DNA of 64,000 bases, from contig CM073325.1 of the NCBI GenBank assembly GCA_037043015.1, positions 21,307,001 through 21,371,000 on the forward strand, given 5' to 3'. How positions within the stretch are numbered: position 1 is the first letter of the stretch; every line of letters begins with the position of its first letter. Shown piece after piece: positions 23,381 to 36,215 of the stretch. Below the pieces are notes generated by a model. It was not told the DNA's origin and ran no database searches. It was given only the letters and a program-made list of their open reading frames with translations. The stretch comes from Bryum argenteum (lineage: Eukaryota > Streptophyta > Bryopsida > Bryales > Bryaceae). The position numbers and the translations under genes are program-made.

Positions 23381-24860
23381 TTATGACATTTTTTATGACG
23401 ATTTTTAGTGAGTTCGTAACGTTAGTGAAACAGAAACAGTTATGACGTTTTTAACACGGCTTTTCAATATATCTATTTATGACGCACTTTTAACAAGTTT
23501 GATATAATTACAAAACAGCTTTGAATGGTAATTACTGCATAACATTCTGAGTTTTCAACGTTTTGTTAACATTGTATATATAGAATTGATATTCTCTCTG
23601 TTAGTCTGTCTCACTAAAAGACCTAGGTTTAAAATGCAGTATTTTCTTGCCTACTTTGAGAAATTCATATCTTTTACCAGACGTAGAAAACACATTCAAT
23701 AGGAGTTATTGATCTAGTTTATAAATGAAGGGAATTATGCACAAATTTGGTATATGCTAGAAACTGGTACATAATTACATCTCACAATCTGTAAAATATA
23801 AGCTACTTCTGAGGCCAGGTTAAAAATGGGTGTCTCCGTCAGCTTACATGTTAGTTTATGTCGTAAAAAATTCACAAACACTACATATTGTGAAAAGCCA
23901 TAGACTATCAGGAACCTTATTGTTCTATGTATGTGAACATTATTTGGAGATTAGTCTCTCATTTCCCACCATTCCATCATTAAATGGCCAAGTCATTCTT
24001 CTATAAGGAGGGCATCCTACCTAACCTGAAAAAATGGGTCAAAACTTCAACATACCGGTAACTCCACAAACATTCAACCTAGATTTCAGCTCCACTGTAG
24101 AAATTGATCAACTGGAGCAATGACATGGCAATCTTATCAGATTCTTGCGTACCCCAGTTCAGGAAAAAGGTTAGAACCCGCTTTTCGGAGGACCTCAAAA
24201 ATATAATTTCAAACTCGGCTTAAATAATAATGGCTTCAAAGTTCAAACCCATGTTTTCTGGTCAAACTTCCACCATTTTTACATGGAAATAGTCACATTG
24301 AACATCATATCATTCTAAACTTGGATAGGGCACTTGTGTGGAATAGATTCTGGTGTAGGTATTGAGAAAATTGTACGTATGATACAAGGCTTTAAAGAGC
24401 CAGACTGAAGGAGAAAATTGTCAAGCTCTGCCCCAGATGTTCGAAATTGCAAAAGTCTTGAAAGTTGTAGTGCGAACATCGTGGAAATGAAACAGGACGT
24501 TCACTGCCCTCGTTATGCGGCAGTGATTAGTTCACCGCTCTTGCAAGTGCCGACATGAATGTGTAACACCTTGTTCTTGATATCCAGAACCTTGGCACAT
24601 TGTCTCCATGGTAACTGCAGATCGTATCCACCGTTATGAGTAATGGAAAGTTGAGAGTAAGGTAAGTTTGCAATGAGTGGTTATTGAGCAGGCTTTGTAA
24701 AGAGAAGAGAGCAAGGGCTTACCGAGAAAAACTTGGTGGACGCTCGTTCGGTGACGACATGAATGCTCTGCACTTTCGATGGACCGAACCCTCTTGACTA
24801 GCAGTAATTCTTCGTCTTCTCCTCGTCCACGCTCGCGACCATCTTGTACACTGTCAGCAC
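23381..24860. other. AT-rich non-coding stretch
   Basis: No gene or clear repeat was recognised. A short frame near 24634-24921 overlaps the end of the NBS1-like remnant but has no recognisable domain. Confidence 0.4.
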
Positions 24861-25738
24861 CTAGGAACTGCTTGCGACTTGCTGCATCTCCTCCATGTAG
24901 AACAAATACGGCTTCTTGCACACTGATGTTTCACTTGGTCGCGTGTCGAATGCGAACTCCAGTACTGATGTTTCACTTGGTCGCGTGTCGAATGCGAACT
25001 CCAGTGACTTCACGTCCCTAGCCTGTTCCATGCTGTAACCATCGTCTCCACCGTCCCGAGTCAACAACCGCGGCAAAACAATTTCAGGGAACACCTGCAC
25101 GCACCCACGAAGTAAAGTCACTGAGCCCCTCAATCAGAAAAAAGGCTATAGTGACCAATCCTTTAAACTGGAACATTAGTGAAGAAAAACGACAAACAGA
25201 AAAGAGTGGACATTGAGCAACCTTCTTTCTGAAGCGTTTGAAGTTTGGAGCAGATCCTTGAGTTGGGGTGGCTGGAGATGGCACCATCTCTCCATCCTTT
25301 CTCACCACTAATTGACCATACACAACGTCAGCCGCACCAGAATTGGCAACTACACCAGGAAGCTCAGTCTTGCATGAACCCACGTGTGGAGGATCCAGCA
25401 ATGCATCGTCAGATGTGGGTTGCAGCCCTTCGCTCGCGTGCTGCCAGCATTTTGGCTGAAAAACTTGTCAATTGTCATGGAAGAAGTTCGTTTGCGACCT
25501 CTCGTTGTAGGCTCTAAGACCACCTCCGTGTTTGGTAGCTTGTAACCCTGTGAAGAACTCATTGGACCCGGGGTCTCAGTGAAGCTCAATTTCTGCCGCT
25601 TCACATCGTTGTCATCAACTGGCTCGGTACCTCCATAGGCCTCTGCATTGCTGGAAGACTCATGCTGTCTACTCCGCTTCGATGTCCGCTTATCCGTGGA
25701 GCTCAAGTTGTAGAACTCCGGCATCTCATCTAACATCT
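24861..25738 (-). pseudogene. Remnant resembling NBS1 (nibrin) C-terminus
   Basis: The first exon runs from an acceptor (GTGACAG|ATG, near 25736) to a donor AAG|GTTGCT at 25222. Its first part is basic and disordered (KRTSKRSRQH, DDNDVKRQKLSF), then the frame shifts by one base near 25440. It then reads ADVVYGQLVVRKDG ... APNFKRFRKK, which resembles the plant NBS1 motif with a tyrosine/leucine-valine-arginine strand before FKRFRK. The next exon starts at 25094 after GTGCAG and reads VFPEIVLPRLLTRDGGDDGY, then a 14-residue in-frame duplication and a stop at 24861. NBS1 is a subunit of the MRN double-strand-break repair complex. The frameshift and lack of upstream exons argue for a decayed or captured fragment. 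The family call is tentative. Confidence 0.45.
24922..25005 (-). repeat. 42 bp exact tandem duplication
   Basis: Two 42-base copies start at 24922 and 24964. Within the NBS1-like exon this duplicates LEFAFDTRPSETSV in frame. Confidence 0.92.
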
Positions 25739-25756
25739 GTCACATTCATAGAGAAC

Positions 25757-25870
25757 ACTCAATTAAGCAATTGTGCACTTGTATGTATAAACGTGCACTT
25801 AAGTAAGTAATCTTCAATATGCACTTCAAAACCCAAATATATGGCTTGGAGAATGGGTTCATGACTAATT
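25757..25870 (-). repeat. Terminus related to the DUF7869 element
   Basis: Starting at CAATTAAGCAATTGTGCACTT, this stretch aligns with the reverse complement of 10720-10816 over about 110 bases, including CCAAATATATGGCTTGG. It marks the end of a related element whose body extends to the right. It abuts the intron edge of the NBS1-like remnant. Confidence 0.7.
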
Positions 25871-27274
25871 CATGACTTAAAATTAGCCCGGCAAGGGTTT
25901 TATATAGGGAGTCAAGGCCAATTTTTTGGAATTATATTGTAATGTATGGGGGAGAAGTTATGACAAGACTGGACGTCCAAAAGTTGTGAGATACAAGAAT
26001 GTAAGGCCAATTCATGGCCTAAAGGCCATTGCTTAACCCCTAAAAATCCAGGGGTTTCCTCGACCTCCAGAACCAAAAACTGCCATTTTTCACCTTTGTT
26101 GGGAAATGGGGAAATGGAGAAACTTTTTTTTCCGGTTTTAGACTTTGAACCGTAAGATCTTGTACCTAACTTGTATACAAAGGACTGGTCAAAATTTCAA
26201 CCGTTGGATGTTTGTCATTTGTGAGATTATAACAATCAAAGTTTGACCAACACTTTTTTTTGCCGCTGCGTGAGAGGCATTGTCTAAATGGTGCCAAGGG
26301 CAACTTGATGATTGTTATTCCAAATATTTTTCCCTCATTTTTTTTCATGTATGTAATCAAGTTGGGTATGCTCATGCAAAATTTTAGAGACCAATTCCAC
26401 TTTTTGACCTAAACGTAAAATATTTTAAGAAAGAAGGTCTAAAAACAACCATATAGTAAAACAAGCACTACGTATGATATATTTAGTTTGAGAAAAATCT
26501 CGACGGTGAGAAGGTGCATTTATGATAATGTGAATTTTGAAAAAAAAAATCTTGGAAAAAATCCAAAATCTCGAATTTTGGCAATTTTTGAAAGAAAAAA
26601 TTGTAAAATTACTAGAAATTGTGAAGATTGTTTTTGAAAGTTTTGGAGGCTGCCCTTGTAGAATTGGTAAACTTTTTGACTTCGGATACTTTGGAATTTG
26701 AATAGTAATTTGGTAATGAACATATTTCTAAAAAAAAAAAAATTAAAAAAAATTATTTTAAACTGCCCGTTTAGGACTTGAAACCTAAAATTTCTAGGTG
26801 AAGGTTATAAAATTAAAATTTGACTTTGAAAATTTTACCACATACACATTACTGTATGGGGAGCACCCAATAAAAATCTTAGGCAAAAATATCAATTTAA
26901 ATGCTTAAAATGAGCTGCCCGAAATCTCAGAAAACCGAATCGGTTTTCCTGGATTTTTAGGGGTTAATTTTATTACAGAAGTGTTATTTCACTAAAATAT
27001 CTATTGTCAACAAATCAAACACATGGAATATATTAATGATACAATTGACTTCATCGTCTTGTGAATTGGCCCCAAGGGCTTTACACATGGGAATTGGGTC
27101 CTAGCTTGTTATTTGTTTTATGTGTTCTCTAAGCAATCCATTGAGCCATGTGATTGATTTGGCATGGAGAATTTTGGCCATAACTCCCTATGTGAAATGT
27201 CTCTTAGGTCATCTTTAGGGCATTCCCAACGAACTGGCTCAAGAGAGAAGACTTACTACATTTAAGCAAGTAAC
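25871..27274. other. AT-rich sequence, host of element 2
   Basis: No gene is visible; there are long A and T runs. It probably belongs to the element that starts at 25757. Element 2 is inserted at its right end. Confidence 0.45.
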
Positions 27275-30200
27275 TGTCGTGAGTTACCAAACCGAGGAGA
27301 CCAAAATTAACTCAATTTACCCTTACAACCTAGCAAAATGGTCCACCTTCCGGGTAACGTTCCACGGGGATTCTGTGAAGTGTGAAGACAAGACGAAATC
27401 CGGATCGATCACCGGTTTAACACTACAACGACCAACACATTCTGGTATACCGGATCAGGGAACGCAAGAGTTTAGACCTGACTGGTTCCTTAACCCAAAA
27501 CCCCAGGGTAACCGGTTGATTCTGATCCGGTTGCTCTCTCCAACTCAATTATTATTTTGACCGGTTAGGGCATGTTAGTGAGTGATGATTTAATTTAACC
27601 TCCGTAAATCCTCGGAGGGGTTCTCCCTGTAAGTTTTTAACGAGAGAGCACGGAAGGGGCACTCTTCTCCGGTTGATTAGGGTGACTGGAGTTTCACCTA
27701 TACTCGTATCCCTCTCTCTCTCTCTCCCGGGGTTCCTCCTTATAAATCGCCGCTACCGCTTGGTTGATTTGCTTAAACGGTAGGTCACACCGGCAAGCCG
27801 TGTCCGGTTCTCTCCTTTTCTCTGGGCGACACAACTTGTGATCCGGTCTGCAGTGAGTAGCATCCCACTACCCGGCCCACGAGATTTCTACTAACGTATA
27901 CTGGTGGTTAGCTGGCATCCGGGGTTACGTGCAACTCCCGTCGTGGACTTTCCTCACCCGAATATCCTATCCGGGGGGTGGTTATGCAGGGTGGCTTTAC
28001 TCGCCAATCCCAACTCCTCTGTCCAGTCCGGTTGGAGTCACAACCCCCCTTGGCACTCGCTAAACACCTCCAGGACGCTCGGACTCCTCTCACTTGGACC
28101 TCTTACTGACGGCGTCACTCCTCCGGCTACCCCCTCCTCGGATATCTCAGACTCGTAACTACCAGACCAACAAGGGACTTCCTGTACCCACAACCGGTTT
28201 TCAATCCTCACTTTACACAAGATACCAAGCAAATCACTCACACATACACAGCAAGGACGCAAGGTTTCTGATGCAAATTGAACCTTTACTCACAGAGGTG
28301 GATCGCAGAAAAGACCCGAAGGACTCCGCAGAGCCTTCGGTAAGTACGAGGGTTCGGATTTCCCGAAACCCTATCAGATCCGGAATTCCCGGGCCTCCGA
28401 GATTCCCGGGTGAGTGGCCAAAAGGGCATCTACTATTTCTAGCTACCTCTAACCTAACTAATTACTAATTAATATCTTCTTCCGGCGGCGTGGGGCGGCT
28501 CGAGGGGTCTGGCGGCGGGGTATTCCTCCGGGAGTGCCTTTCCACTCGCGGGGGGGGAATCTGCCTCTTTGATCGACCGAGTGTCAATGTAAAACCTCGG
28601 GTTTCTTTGTGTCCTCCGGCTCTTCCACTCCGTCCCGGAGTGCCTTCAACTTCGATGGAGGGGGCACGGGTTGGACTTCCACTTCTTCCCGAGGGACCAC
28701 GGGCTCTCTCCTGCTGTTCTGAGAGGGCCACGAGTTCATCCCGCTGGTCTGTTCGCCCGGATCTCCCACCTCGTTGACTTGGGCCTCCGGGTGAGGTACT
28801 ACCTCCTCAACCCGCTCGGGGGTCTCGCCTTTCTTCTCTGTGATACCGTCCACCGGGTTCTCATCCGGTTGTTGAGAGGGGTTAACCTCTCCTTCTACCG
28901 CCTCTTCCACCTCGGAGGGACCGGGTAGCCCTACTTCACTCGGGATGTCACCTCCCCGAGGGGGAGTTACATCTCGATCTTCCTCCCTGTCCTCCGGAAC
29001 GCCACCATCAACTGGGATCCCCTGCTCCTCCGAAACGGGCAGGGACACCTCCTCGATCTCCATGGGCACCGGCCCCTCCGTGGGCACCTCTGGGGGTGCG
29101 AGCACCTCCTCTTCCGGAAGGGCTTCCTTCATCTCCACATGGGGGAGGGCCCCCAGCAACCTTCCCGTGAGGGTTCGGAACTCCTTGAGGCACTGGTTGA
29201 TACCGGTTGCGTGCCTCCTAAGCAACTCCAGGGATTGGGGAGACTCGCTAATCCCAATCCGGGCATCGTAGAAGGTTGCCTTCGTCTGCGCCTCCGCATC
29301 CGGTTGCAGCACCTTCAGAATGGAATGCAACACCGTCTTGTCGATGTTCTGCAACCTCCGGAGGGCAGCCTCCTGCTCCAGCACAATCCTCCTGAGGGCT
29401 TCCACCTCCGGATGTGTCTCCGTGTCCGAGGGGTCCGATCCGCACTGAACTCCCACGGATGCATTCTCCTTCGGCCGGGCCTTCAGCACCAGCTCTACCT
29501 TCTCCCTTCTCAGCTTGGCCGTTTCTCGTTGCATCTCCTCGGCCAACTCCGGATACCTCTCCACGTTAGGGGTCTGGAAGACCCGCTCGAGTCGCGCCAG
29601 GGAGGTGAACAACTGTTCATTCTCCCGATCTACCTCCTCCATGGCTAACCGAATGGGGTGGAGGATACCCTCGCTGGGTATCCGGTAGTAGGGACGGGGG
29701 AGCACTGGGGTGGTGTTTCCCGTCCCGGGGGTCACAACCCCCCTGTGGGACGACTCCGGGGCTGCCACTGATGCTGGGGTGGCAGGGGCTGGGTCACTCC
29801 TCTGCTCCGGTAACTCCAGCCGGGGAGGTGTGGTCCTCTCCAGAGTGTCTTCCTCCTCCGTGATACTCAGCCTTCTCTTCACCTTGGGCTGGCTCTCCGG
29901 GATCGGTTCTTCTACCGGAGTAGGGGCCGGGTCCTGTATCGGTGCGGGGTCCGGACTTGGGGCCCGCTCCTCCTCGATGGCCCTCGGTTGTACCACCGGA
30001 CTCGCTGACCTCTTCCGCTTCTTGGCCTTGCGCTTCAGGTTGGGTACCCTCCCTCCTGGGGGTCTCTCCCCGGGTGGAGGCACCTCCGCATTGACCCCTG
30101 TTGCAGCCACCTCCTCGTCTAGGGCTCCCTGTTCTACTGGGGGAGGAAGTCGGACGGGAGAACGTCTCGTCCCAAAACCCGTCGTGTCCTTCCTCCTCAC

Positions 30201-31887
30201 CCCTCGGGATGGTCTTGCCTGTCGAGGTGGGGCTTCCTCTTCTTCCTCTTCCTCGTCGTCTTCGTCCTGGTTGTCCTCCTCCGCGGACTGGTCTCCACCC
30301 GCCTCGGCTATCTCCTCGGCCCTCCTCTATTGGACTCTTGTCCTCCGGATGAGAGGGACGACCTCTTCTTCTTCCTCCTCTTCCTCCTCTGCATTCGGCA
30401 TGAACAGGGAGGGCATCGTCTGGTGCGCCCGGGCAGGATTCACCCGGTTACTTCCTTCTTCTTGTGCGGCCACCCGGGGTGCTGTGCTGGGTCCGGCCTG
30501 GCTGGGCCCCACTGCCCTGGTCTGTCGAGTGGCCGGCTCCGGTGACCCCTCCAGGTCAGTAGCCCGGACTTCCTCCATCTCGTCTCCGGACTCAGAAGAG
30601 GTCGGCCCCTGCGGATCCCCGGATGGAAAGTCGTGCTTCTCATGCCAGTAGAAGATCTCCCGGTCGGTGAGGATGCCGTGCCGTTGATAGAGGTGGAAGA
30701 TGTAGGGGGCCAGTGGACACCCCTTCTGATTCCCGATCTTCATCACCTCCCGCTGCACCACCTCGCTGATGATGTGGTGCCACCCGACCTGCATCCGCCC
30801 ATCGTAATTTGCCAGGATGGCCTTCATCAGCTTCACGGTGCAGGTGGTTGGTTTATCCGGGCTGAGTATGGGGAGGAGAAACCGGAGGAGGCGCATCACC
30901 CGGGGGTCCTTGCAATCTTCCGGTTTGAACCCGTCTTTCTCCGTTGGCCCCCTGCGGAATCGGTTCCTCAGCCTGTCGTCTCCCTTCTTCTTGATGTAGC
31001 CAATCGGGGAGTCCGGAAATTTGTAGGTCGCCCTCCAATGGCGAGGCCCCCAGTTATCCGTCTTCCCCCTCAGGGGGTGCGTCACGTACATCTCGGGGAA
31101 GCGGTGGGTGACGGTCTCCTCGATGATGGCCTGATCCGCCAAATCCCACGGGGCATCGCATGACCCGGCGCACCCCATCCGGAGGAGGTCCTCCTCGGCT
31201 CCGCCTCGGTGCGGCGGAAGTTCGGGCACTGCGGCTTCACCGACTTGAGGGGGATCGGCATCCCGGTCGCCATGGGACGACTTCCCTCCTCTTCGGCATT
31301 GCTCGGTTCTACTCTCCTGCTGTTTGCCCGGAAATACTCTCTCCCGCCTTCCCGGATCGACTCGGTAGAAACCCTACTTCCCGAAACCCTAACCTCACAG
31401 AACTTTGCTTTTCCAACTCTCGCGGATTCCGAGCGCTCAAAAGCGCTCGATCTCTCAAAAGCGGATGGAATGGGCCGAGAATGGAGGCGCGGCTCCTAAT
31501 AACAAAGAAACCGAGTTCTCCTTCCGAGACATCATCACCCGGGCGCTCGAGACGTACACGGGAATTACCCGGTCATCATTGAGCCGCGGTGTGGTTCTGC
31601 TTCGGGCGCCCGCGAAGTTTTTCGGCCCTTTCTCCGGTCGGCGGCGCCCGGTCATCAACCCGGTAGGAGAACCGGCCCATCCGGGCATCTCAGGGTATCA
31701 GCCGGATATCAATACGGGTATCCGGTAAGCTCTAAAATCCCCTAAGGTTAGCCGGAGGAATCCTAACACAAAATTACTACCTACGAACCGGTTTAAGCAG
31801 ACCGATTTTTATTTCCACTTGCTAAAATTACCATTTTACTCCTAATTAATTGCTAACAACAAAAATATTGCAGAGCAGGGTTCGACA
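27275..31887 (-). repeat. Element 2 3' LTR, 4613 bp
   Basis: The left-hand direct repeat, with the same ends as the right copy. The middle (about 28905-31140) is almost identical to the other LTR. The stretches 27640-27830, 28340-28900 and 31150-31680 carry many small substitutions and indels. Confidence 0.93.
28584..31299 (-). pseudogene. Accessory ORF copy in 3' LTR
   Basis: This is the counterpart of the ORF in the other LTR. The first domain is broken by small indels before 31229, but 30327-31130 is intact and nearly identical. The TAG at 30327-30329 is shared with the other copy. After it, 28584-30200 is one open frame of 538 residues, including the coiled-coil-like region that the other copy reads only after a frameshift. 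The C-terminal 100 residues are scrambled relative to the other copy. Confidence 0.68.
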
Positions 31888-31901
31888 TTACCCCTTTCTT
31901 A
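31888..31901 (-). other. Element 2 polypurine tract
   Basis: On the minus strand a purine-rich AAGAAAGGGG is followed by TAA and the 3' LTR start TGTCGAAC. This is the expected place for plus-strand priming. Confidence 0.6.
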
Positions 31902-31949
31902 AATGTGAGCGTCCCCGAGAACACATTCGTCCTCGCAACATGGTTGTCT

Positions 31950-33425
31950 TTAACTGGAATCATCAGCTGAGGCATCCTCCGGTTCGGAATCGGTTTCTGC
32001 CTCCGAAATTGATTCTGGGTAGTACCTTTTTACCCGAGATCCGTTCGTTCGGGTTGGTAGGGGGTTACCTTGCAAATCCTCCAACTGCAATGACCCATTG
32101 GCGAAGACCTCCGTGACCTTGTAAGGTCCGATCCACCGGGTGTGGAGTTTTCCGGGGAAGTCCATGAACCGGCTGTCGTACAGTAGGACCAGCGTCTCGG
32201 TTCGGATTCCATGATCCCTGGGAAGGCGTCGGTCGTAGATTACCTTACGGTTCTCTTGCTCTACCCGATTTTTCTCAATGGCTTCCTCCCTCAGTTCCTC
32301 CAGGTTGTCAATGGCCATCAGGCGGGGGGTGTCATCCTCTACTCTTTCCCCCATCCGGATTGCCATTACCCGGTGAGACTCGATGTTGAGCTCAATGCCG
32401 TGGATGCATTCTTGTCCGAACACCATGAAGAACGGGGTCTTCCCGGTTGTGGTCTTCTCCGAGGTGTTGTAGGCATGTATGGCGGATGGCAGCTTGCGAT
32501 CCCAATCCGTCTTGTGTGCCGACACCATCTTGCTGAGGATTTTGCCAACGATTCCGTTGGACCGCTCCGTAAGGCCATTAGCCTTCGGGTTATACGGAGT
32601 CGTCTTCCGGTGTTTGATGGCATACCTCTTGGTCAGATCCTCCAGAATGTCGTTGATGAAGTGCTTTCCCCGGTCACTCACCAACTCCAGGGGGTACCCA
32701 AAACGCATCATGATCTCTTCGAAAAGGAACCGGGCTGCTACACGGGCGTCGTTTCCTCTTGTAGCCCGGGCCTCTACCCATTTGGTGGCATAATCCGTGG
32801 CCAGGATTATGTACCTCTTCCGATCACTCCTGACCGGATTGACTGGACCGATGAAGTCAATCCCCCATTTGACAAAAGGGGCTAAGGGGATGATGGGGGT
32901 CAGTGGCCAGTGGTGCTTAGTCTGCGGGGCACCGGTTCGCTGGCACTGGTCGCAACTCCGAACATACTTCACGTCACGGATGATGTAGGGCCACCAATAA
33001 CCAGCACTCTTGATCCGGTTCACCGTGCTCATCGCTGCGAGGTGTCCTCCCGAATCGCCTGCGTGAAATGCTTCTATTACCGGTTTGCGTTCATCAGGCC
33101 CCAAACAGCGTCGGATGACATCATCAGGTCCCATCCGGAAAAGGATCCCGGATAGGAGGGTATACGGTGCCATTTTGTACTGGAACACGCTTTTCTGGTC
33201 CCTTGACATACCTTCTGGATACTCCCCTGTGTTCAGAAAATCCCTGATGTCCTGATAGTCCGATATGGGTGCCTGTTCAATGTGAAACACTCCTTTGGAG
33301 GGAACCGGGTTCCCTTCCGAAAACTCGTCCGGAAAAAGGCTCGGCACATCCTCAAAAGCTTTGCCCCCGCGCATCCTGGAGAGGTAGTCCGCATTGGAAT
33401 TGGCTTTCCCGGATTTGACCTTCAC
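31950..33425 (-). pseudogene. Element 2 integrase
   Basis: An HHCC zinc-binding region (HAGDSGGHLAA ... CDQCQRTG) precedes the DDE core: WGIDFIGPV, then LVSDRGKHF, then NGLTERSNGIV. A GPY/F-like module (RWIGPYKVTEVFANGSLQL) closes the domain. The acidic tail ends in a stop at 31950, 62 bases before the 3' LTR boundary. Integrase inserts the cDNA. The domain itself has no stop, but it depends on translation past upstream stops, hence pseudogene. Confidence 0.92.
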
Positions 33426-33440
33426 CTCGTAATCGAATTC

Positions 33441-34655
33441 CTAGAGGAGTAGGATCCACCGGGCAATCCTCCCGGACAGGTCAGCCTTGTTGACAAGGTA
33501 CTTCAGGGAGTCATGGTCCGTGTGGAACACGACTTTGTAACCGAGGAGGTAATGCCGGAACTTCTTGCAGGAGTACACCACCGCTAACGCTTCTCTCTCT
33601 GTGGTGGTGTAATTGCGCTCCGCGGAGCTCATCTGCCTGCTAGCGTAGTAAATCGGGTTCTCCCGCCCTTGGTCGTCCGCTTGCCACAAGATGGCCCCTA
33701 GGCACCATCCGGACGCGTCAATGGTCACATTGAACTCCTTCTTCCAATCCGGTGGGGAGAGGATTGGAGCACTGACCAACTGCTTCTTCAGATCCTCGAA
33801 CGCAGCCTGCCGTTCGGATGTCCACACGAACGGCTCGTTGTTCTTCAGCAACTCCGTCAGAGGGGACGCCCTCCGTGCATAGCTGTCGATAAATCTCCGG
33901 TAGTACCCGACACAGCCAAGGAATCCTCGAACTTCCCGCACCGTCCGGGGTGGAGATAGGGTCAGGATTACCTTGACCTTATCTGTGTCCACTTGCAACC
34001 CTTGCCGACTAACAACATGTCCTAAGAGCAACCCGGTTTCCATGCCGAAGAAGCATTTACCAGGATGCAGTTTGAGGTCCGTCTCTCGGCAGCGCTGGAA
34101 AGTTTGGCGAAGGTGGGAGAGGTGGCTATTCCGGTCTCCAAAAACCGCGAAATCATCGATGAAGACTTCTAGGAAATGTCGCAGGAAATCTTTAAAGATG
34201 TCAATCATCAACCTCTGGAAGGTGCCTGGGGCGTTACAAAGTCCGAAGGGCATCCGGTTGAACGCGTAGGTTCCCCATTCCGTCGTGAAGGTGGTCTTCA
34301 GCTGATCGCTAGCCCGGATAGATACCTGGTTGTAACCCGAGAATCCGTCGAGGAAGCTATACAGTTCCCGACCAGCTACATGATCGAGGATGACATCGGT
34401 GAAGGGTAAGGGGTAGTAGTCCTTTTTGGTGGCTGCATTAAGCTTCCGGAAATCCTGGCAGACACGGATCTTCACTTTCCCATCTGCCCCGGTTTTCTTC
34501 GGAACAACCACTATCGGAGAAATCCATTCCGAGTTGTTGACCGGGTAGATGAACCCTGCATCCAGCAACCGATCTATCTCCTCCTTCACCATCAGTGAGT
34601 ACTTCGGATTCAGCCGGTATTGGCGTTGTCTGACCGGAATGGCGCCATCGATCAA
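33441..34655 (-). pseudogene. Element 2 reverse transcriptase and RNase H
   Basis: The same frame as the protease region, after a TAG. RT blocks are visible in order: VKIRVCQDFRKLNAATKKDY, FLDGFSGYNQV, FNRMPFGLCNAPGTFQRLM and the catalytic VFIDDFAVFG (near 34136-34165). RNase H follows, with [38 protein letters not shown] and FHTDHDSLKYL. The frame stops at a TAG (33441) in the segment linking RNase H and integrase. Confidence 0.92.
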
Positions 34656-34709
34656 ATCGATTTCATGTTCCCCCAGATGGGAAGGAATCCCCCTCAGGTC
34701 GCTCGGAGT

Positions 34710-35756
34710 CTAGGCGAACACGTCGGAATACTCCGCCAGCAGTTGGCGGCATTCCTCCTTTTCTTCCGCGGTTAACGTCTTCCCCACGTAGAACTTCCGT
34801 CCTGCCCGGACTTCCATCTCCTCGTAATCCTTGGGCGAGACTACGTTCTTGATCCTCTCAGGTCCCTTCTCCTCTGGATCCGGATCCAACGCCCCCCATG
34901 ACAAGTGACTCCCCCCTCCCATTCGTACAGGTTGGGTATCCGGGTTAGTCAGTTGTTGGCGTACCCACTTCTCCGTGAGCGCGGTACATAATTCGCCCAG
35001 GGAACGGTCCTCCACATTGGTCTTCCCTTCCCCGAGTGGGTCCGACTGCAGGAGTGGTGCCTCCTCCGGGACCTGCTCTGGAAATTGGAAATCCCTCTCC
35101 ACCAATCCGGTAAACTCCTCGACCAGATAACACGCCTGGGACTCCGGTTCTGACTCTGACCAGTCCGAGGTGTAATCCTCAGTTGCACTGGTCTCTCCTT
35201 CGTGAGCGACGTATTTCCAAGGAATCCGGACAGGGGGTCTCCCAACTCGGAATTCTTTCTCTCCCCAATCTACCACTACCTTGGCCAGATAGAGCCATGG
35301 TCGTCCCAGCAGCATTCGGAATGGTCTTCCCTCGTCAACCCGGATCACCACGTAGTTCAGCAAGTAGGTCTGCTTTCCTACACGAGACGGGATCTGAGAG
35401 AGAAGGCCGACCGGAACTACTCGAGATTGGTCTGCCATCTGTAGTACCAGGCCGGTGCGTTCCAGGGTCGTGTAACTGAGATCGTATGCCGTATCCTCCA
35501 GCATGAGGTTAACTCCGGATCCGCCATCCACCGGAACGTTATGGATATTGCAGCCATCGACTTCAACTGTAATTTCCGGGGCTCCGTAATCCTCGAGGGC
35601 AGCAAAATTCACTGCCACCACCAGAAGCTTGTACCTCTTCTTCCTTCTCTGTATCCAAGCCTCCCGGATAACCTTCTGGTAGTTGACGTTGTCGTGGAGT
35701 AGTTGACCGATCGTGACATTCGCGCGGCGATCCTTGACGTCTGCAGGATGTCGCAC
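34710..35756 (-). pseudogene. Element 2 aspartic protease region
   Basis: The frame contains the retropepsin signature in the form VDGGSGVNLM (about 35510-35540) and the partner strand FRMLLGRPWL. D-G-G-S replaces the usual D-S/T-G, as is common in plant Ty3 elements. The last residues (RQLLAEYSDVFA) lead into the RT, but a TAG at 34710 separates them. The boundary with Gag (35757-36215) has multiple stops and a frame change. Confidence 0.82.
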
Positions 35757-36215
35757 TCATCTACCCTTGCTTTGGGTCCCGGTTTTAATATGACCGGATT
35801 GTCCACAAACCGGACTTTCTTCGCCTCCGGTTTCGGATCCTTCTTCAGCAAGGAGTCCCTGACCTCATCAGTTATGTATATTCCTAACCTACTGTACTCC
35901 ACCCCTTTCTTTGCTTCTACCGGGGGTGGTTCTACTGGTGGCTGGCTACTCCGGTTTACGTCCCCAGAGTAACCACCCGGACTATCACCTGCGTTTCCGG
36001 TTGGCCCTTGTACTCTTCTTCTTTCGCGGTTCCGGAGTCCTCATTGCCTTTGGTGGAGCTGCGGGTGGAGACTTTGTTCACAAAGCAACCTCCCCACGTC
36101 CGGCGGTTCCACCTCCCGGCATCATTTAGGCGGATTGTCGACCCCGGCGGTGTGCGCGTAGTTGTGTGATCATCTCCCGAGGTGGCTCCACCACCATTTT
36201 CGGTGCAATCTTCTG

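Noticed and set aside
28945-30651. Serine/glycine-rich plus-strand frames over the LTRs of element 2 (also 39634-41338)
   Set aside because: They are antisense shadows of the acidic, proline-rich accessory ORF, and identical in both LTRs only because the LTRs are copies.
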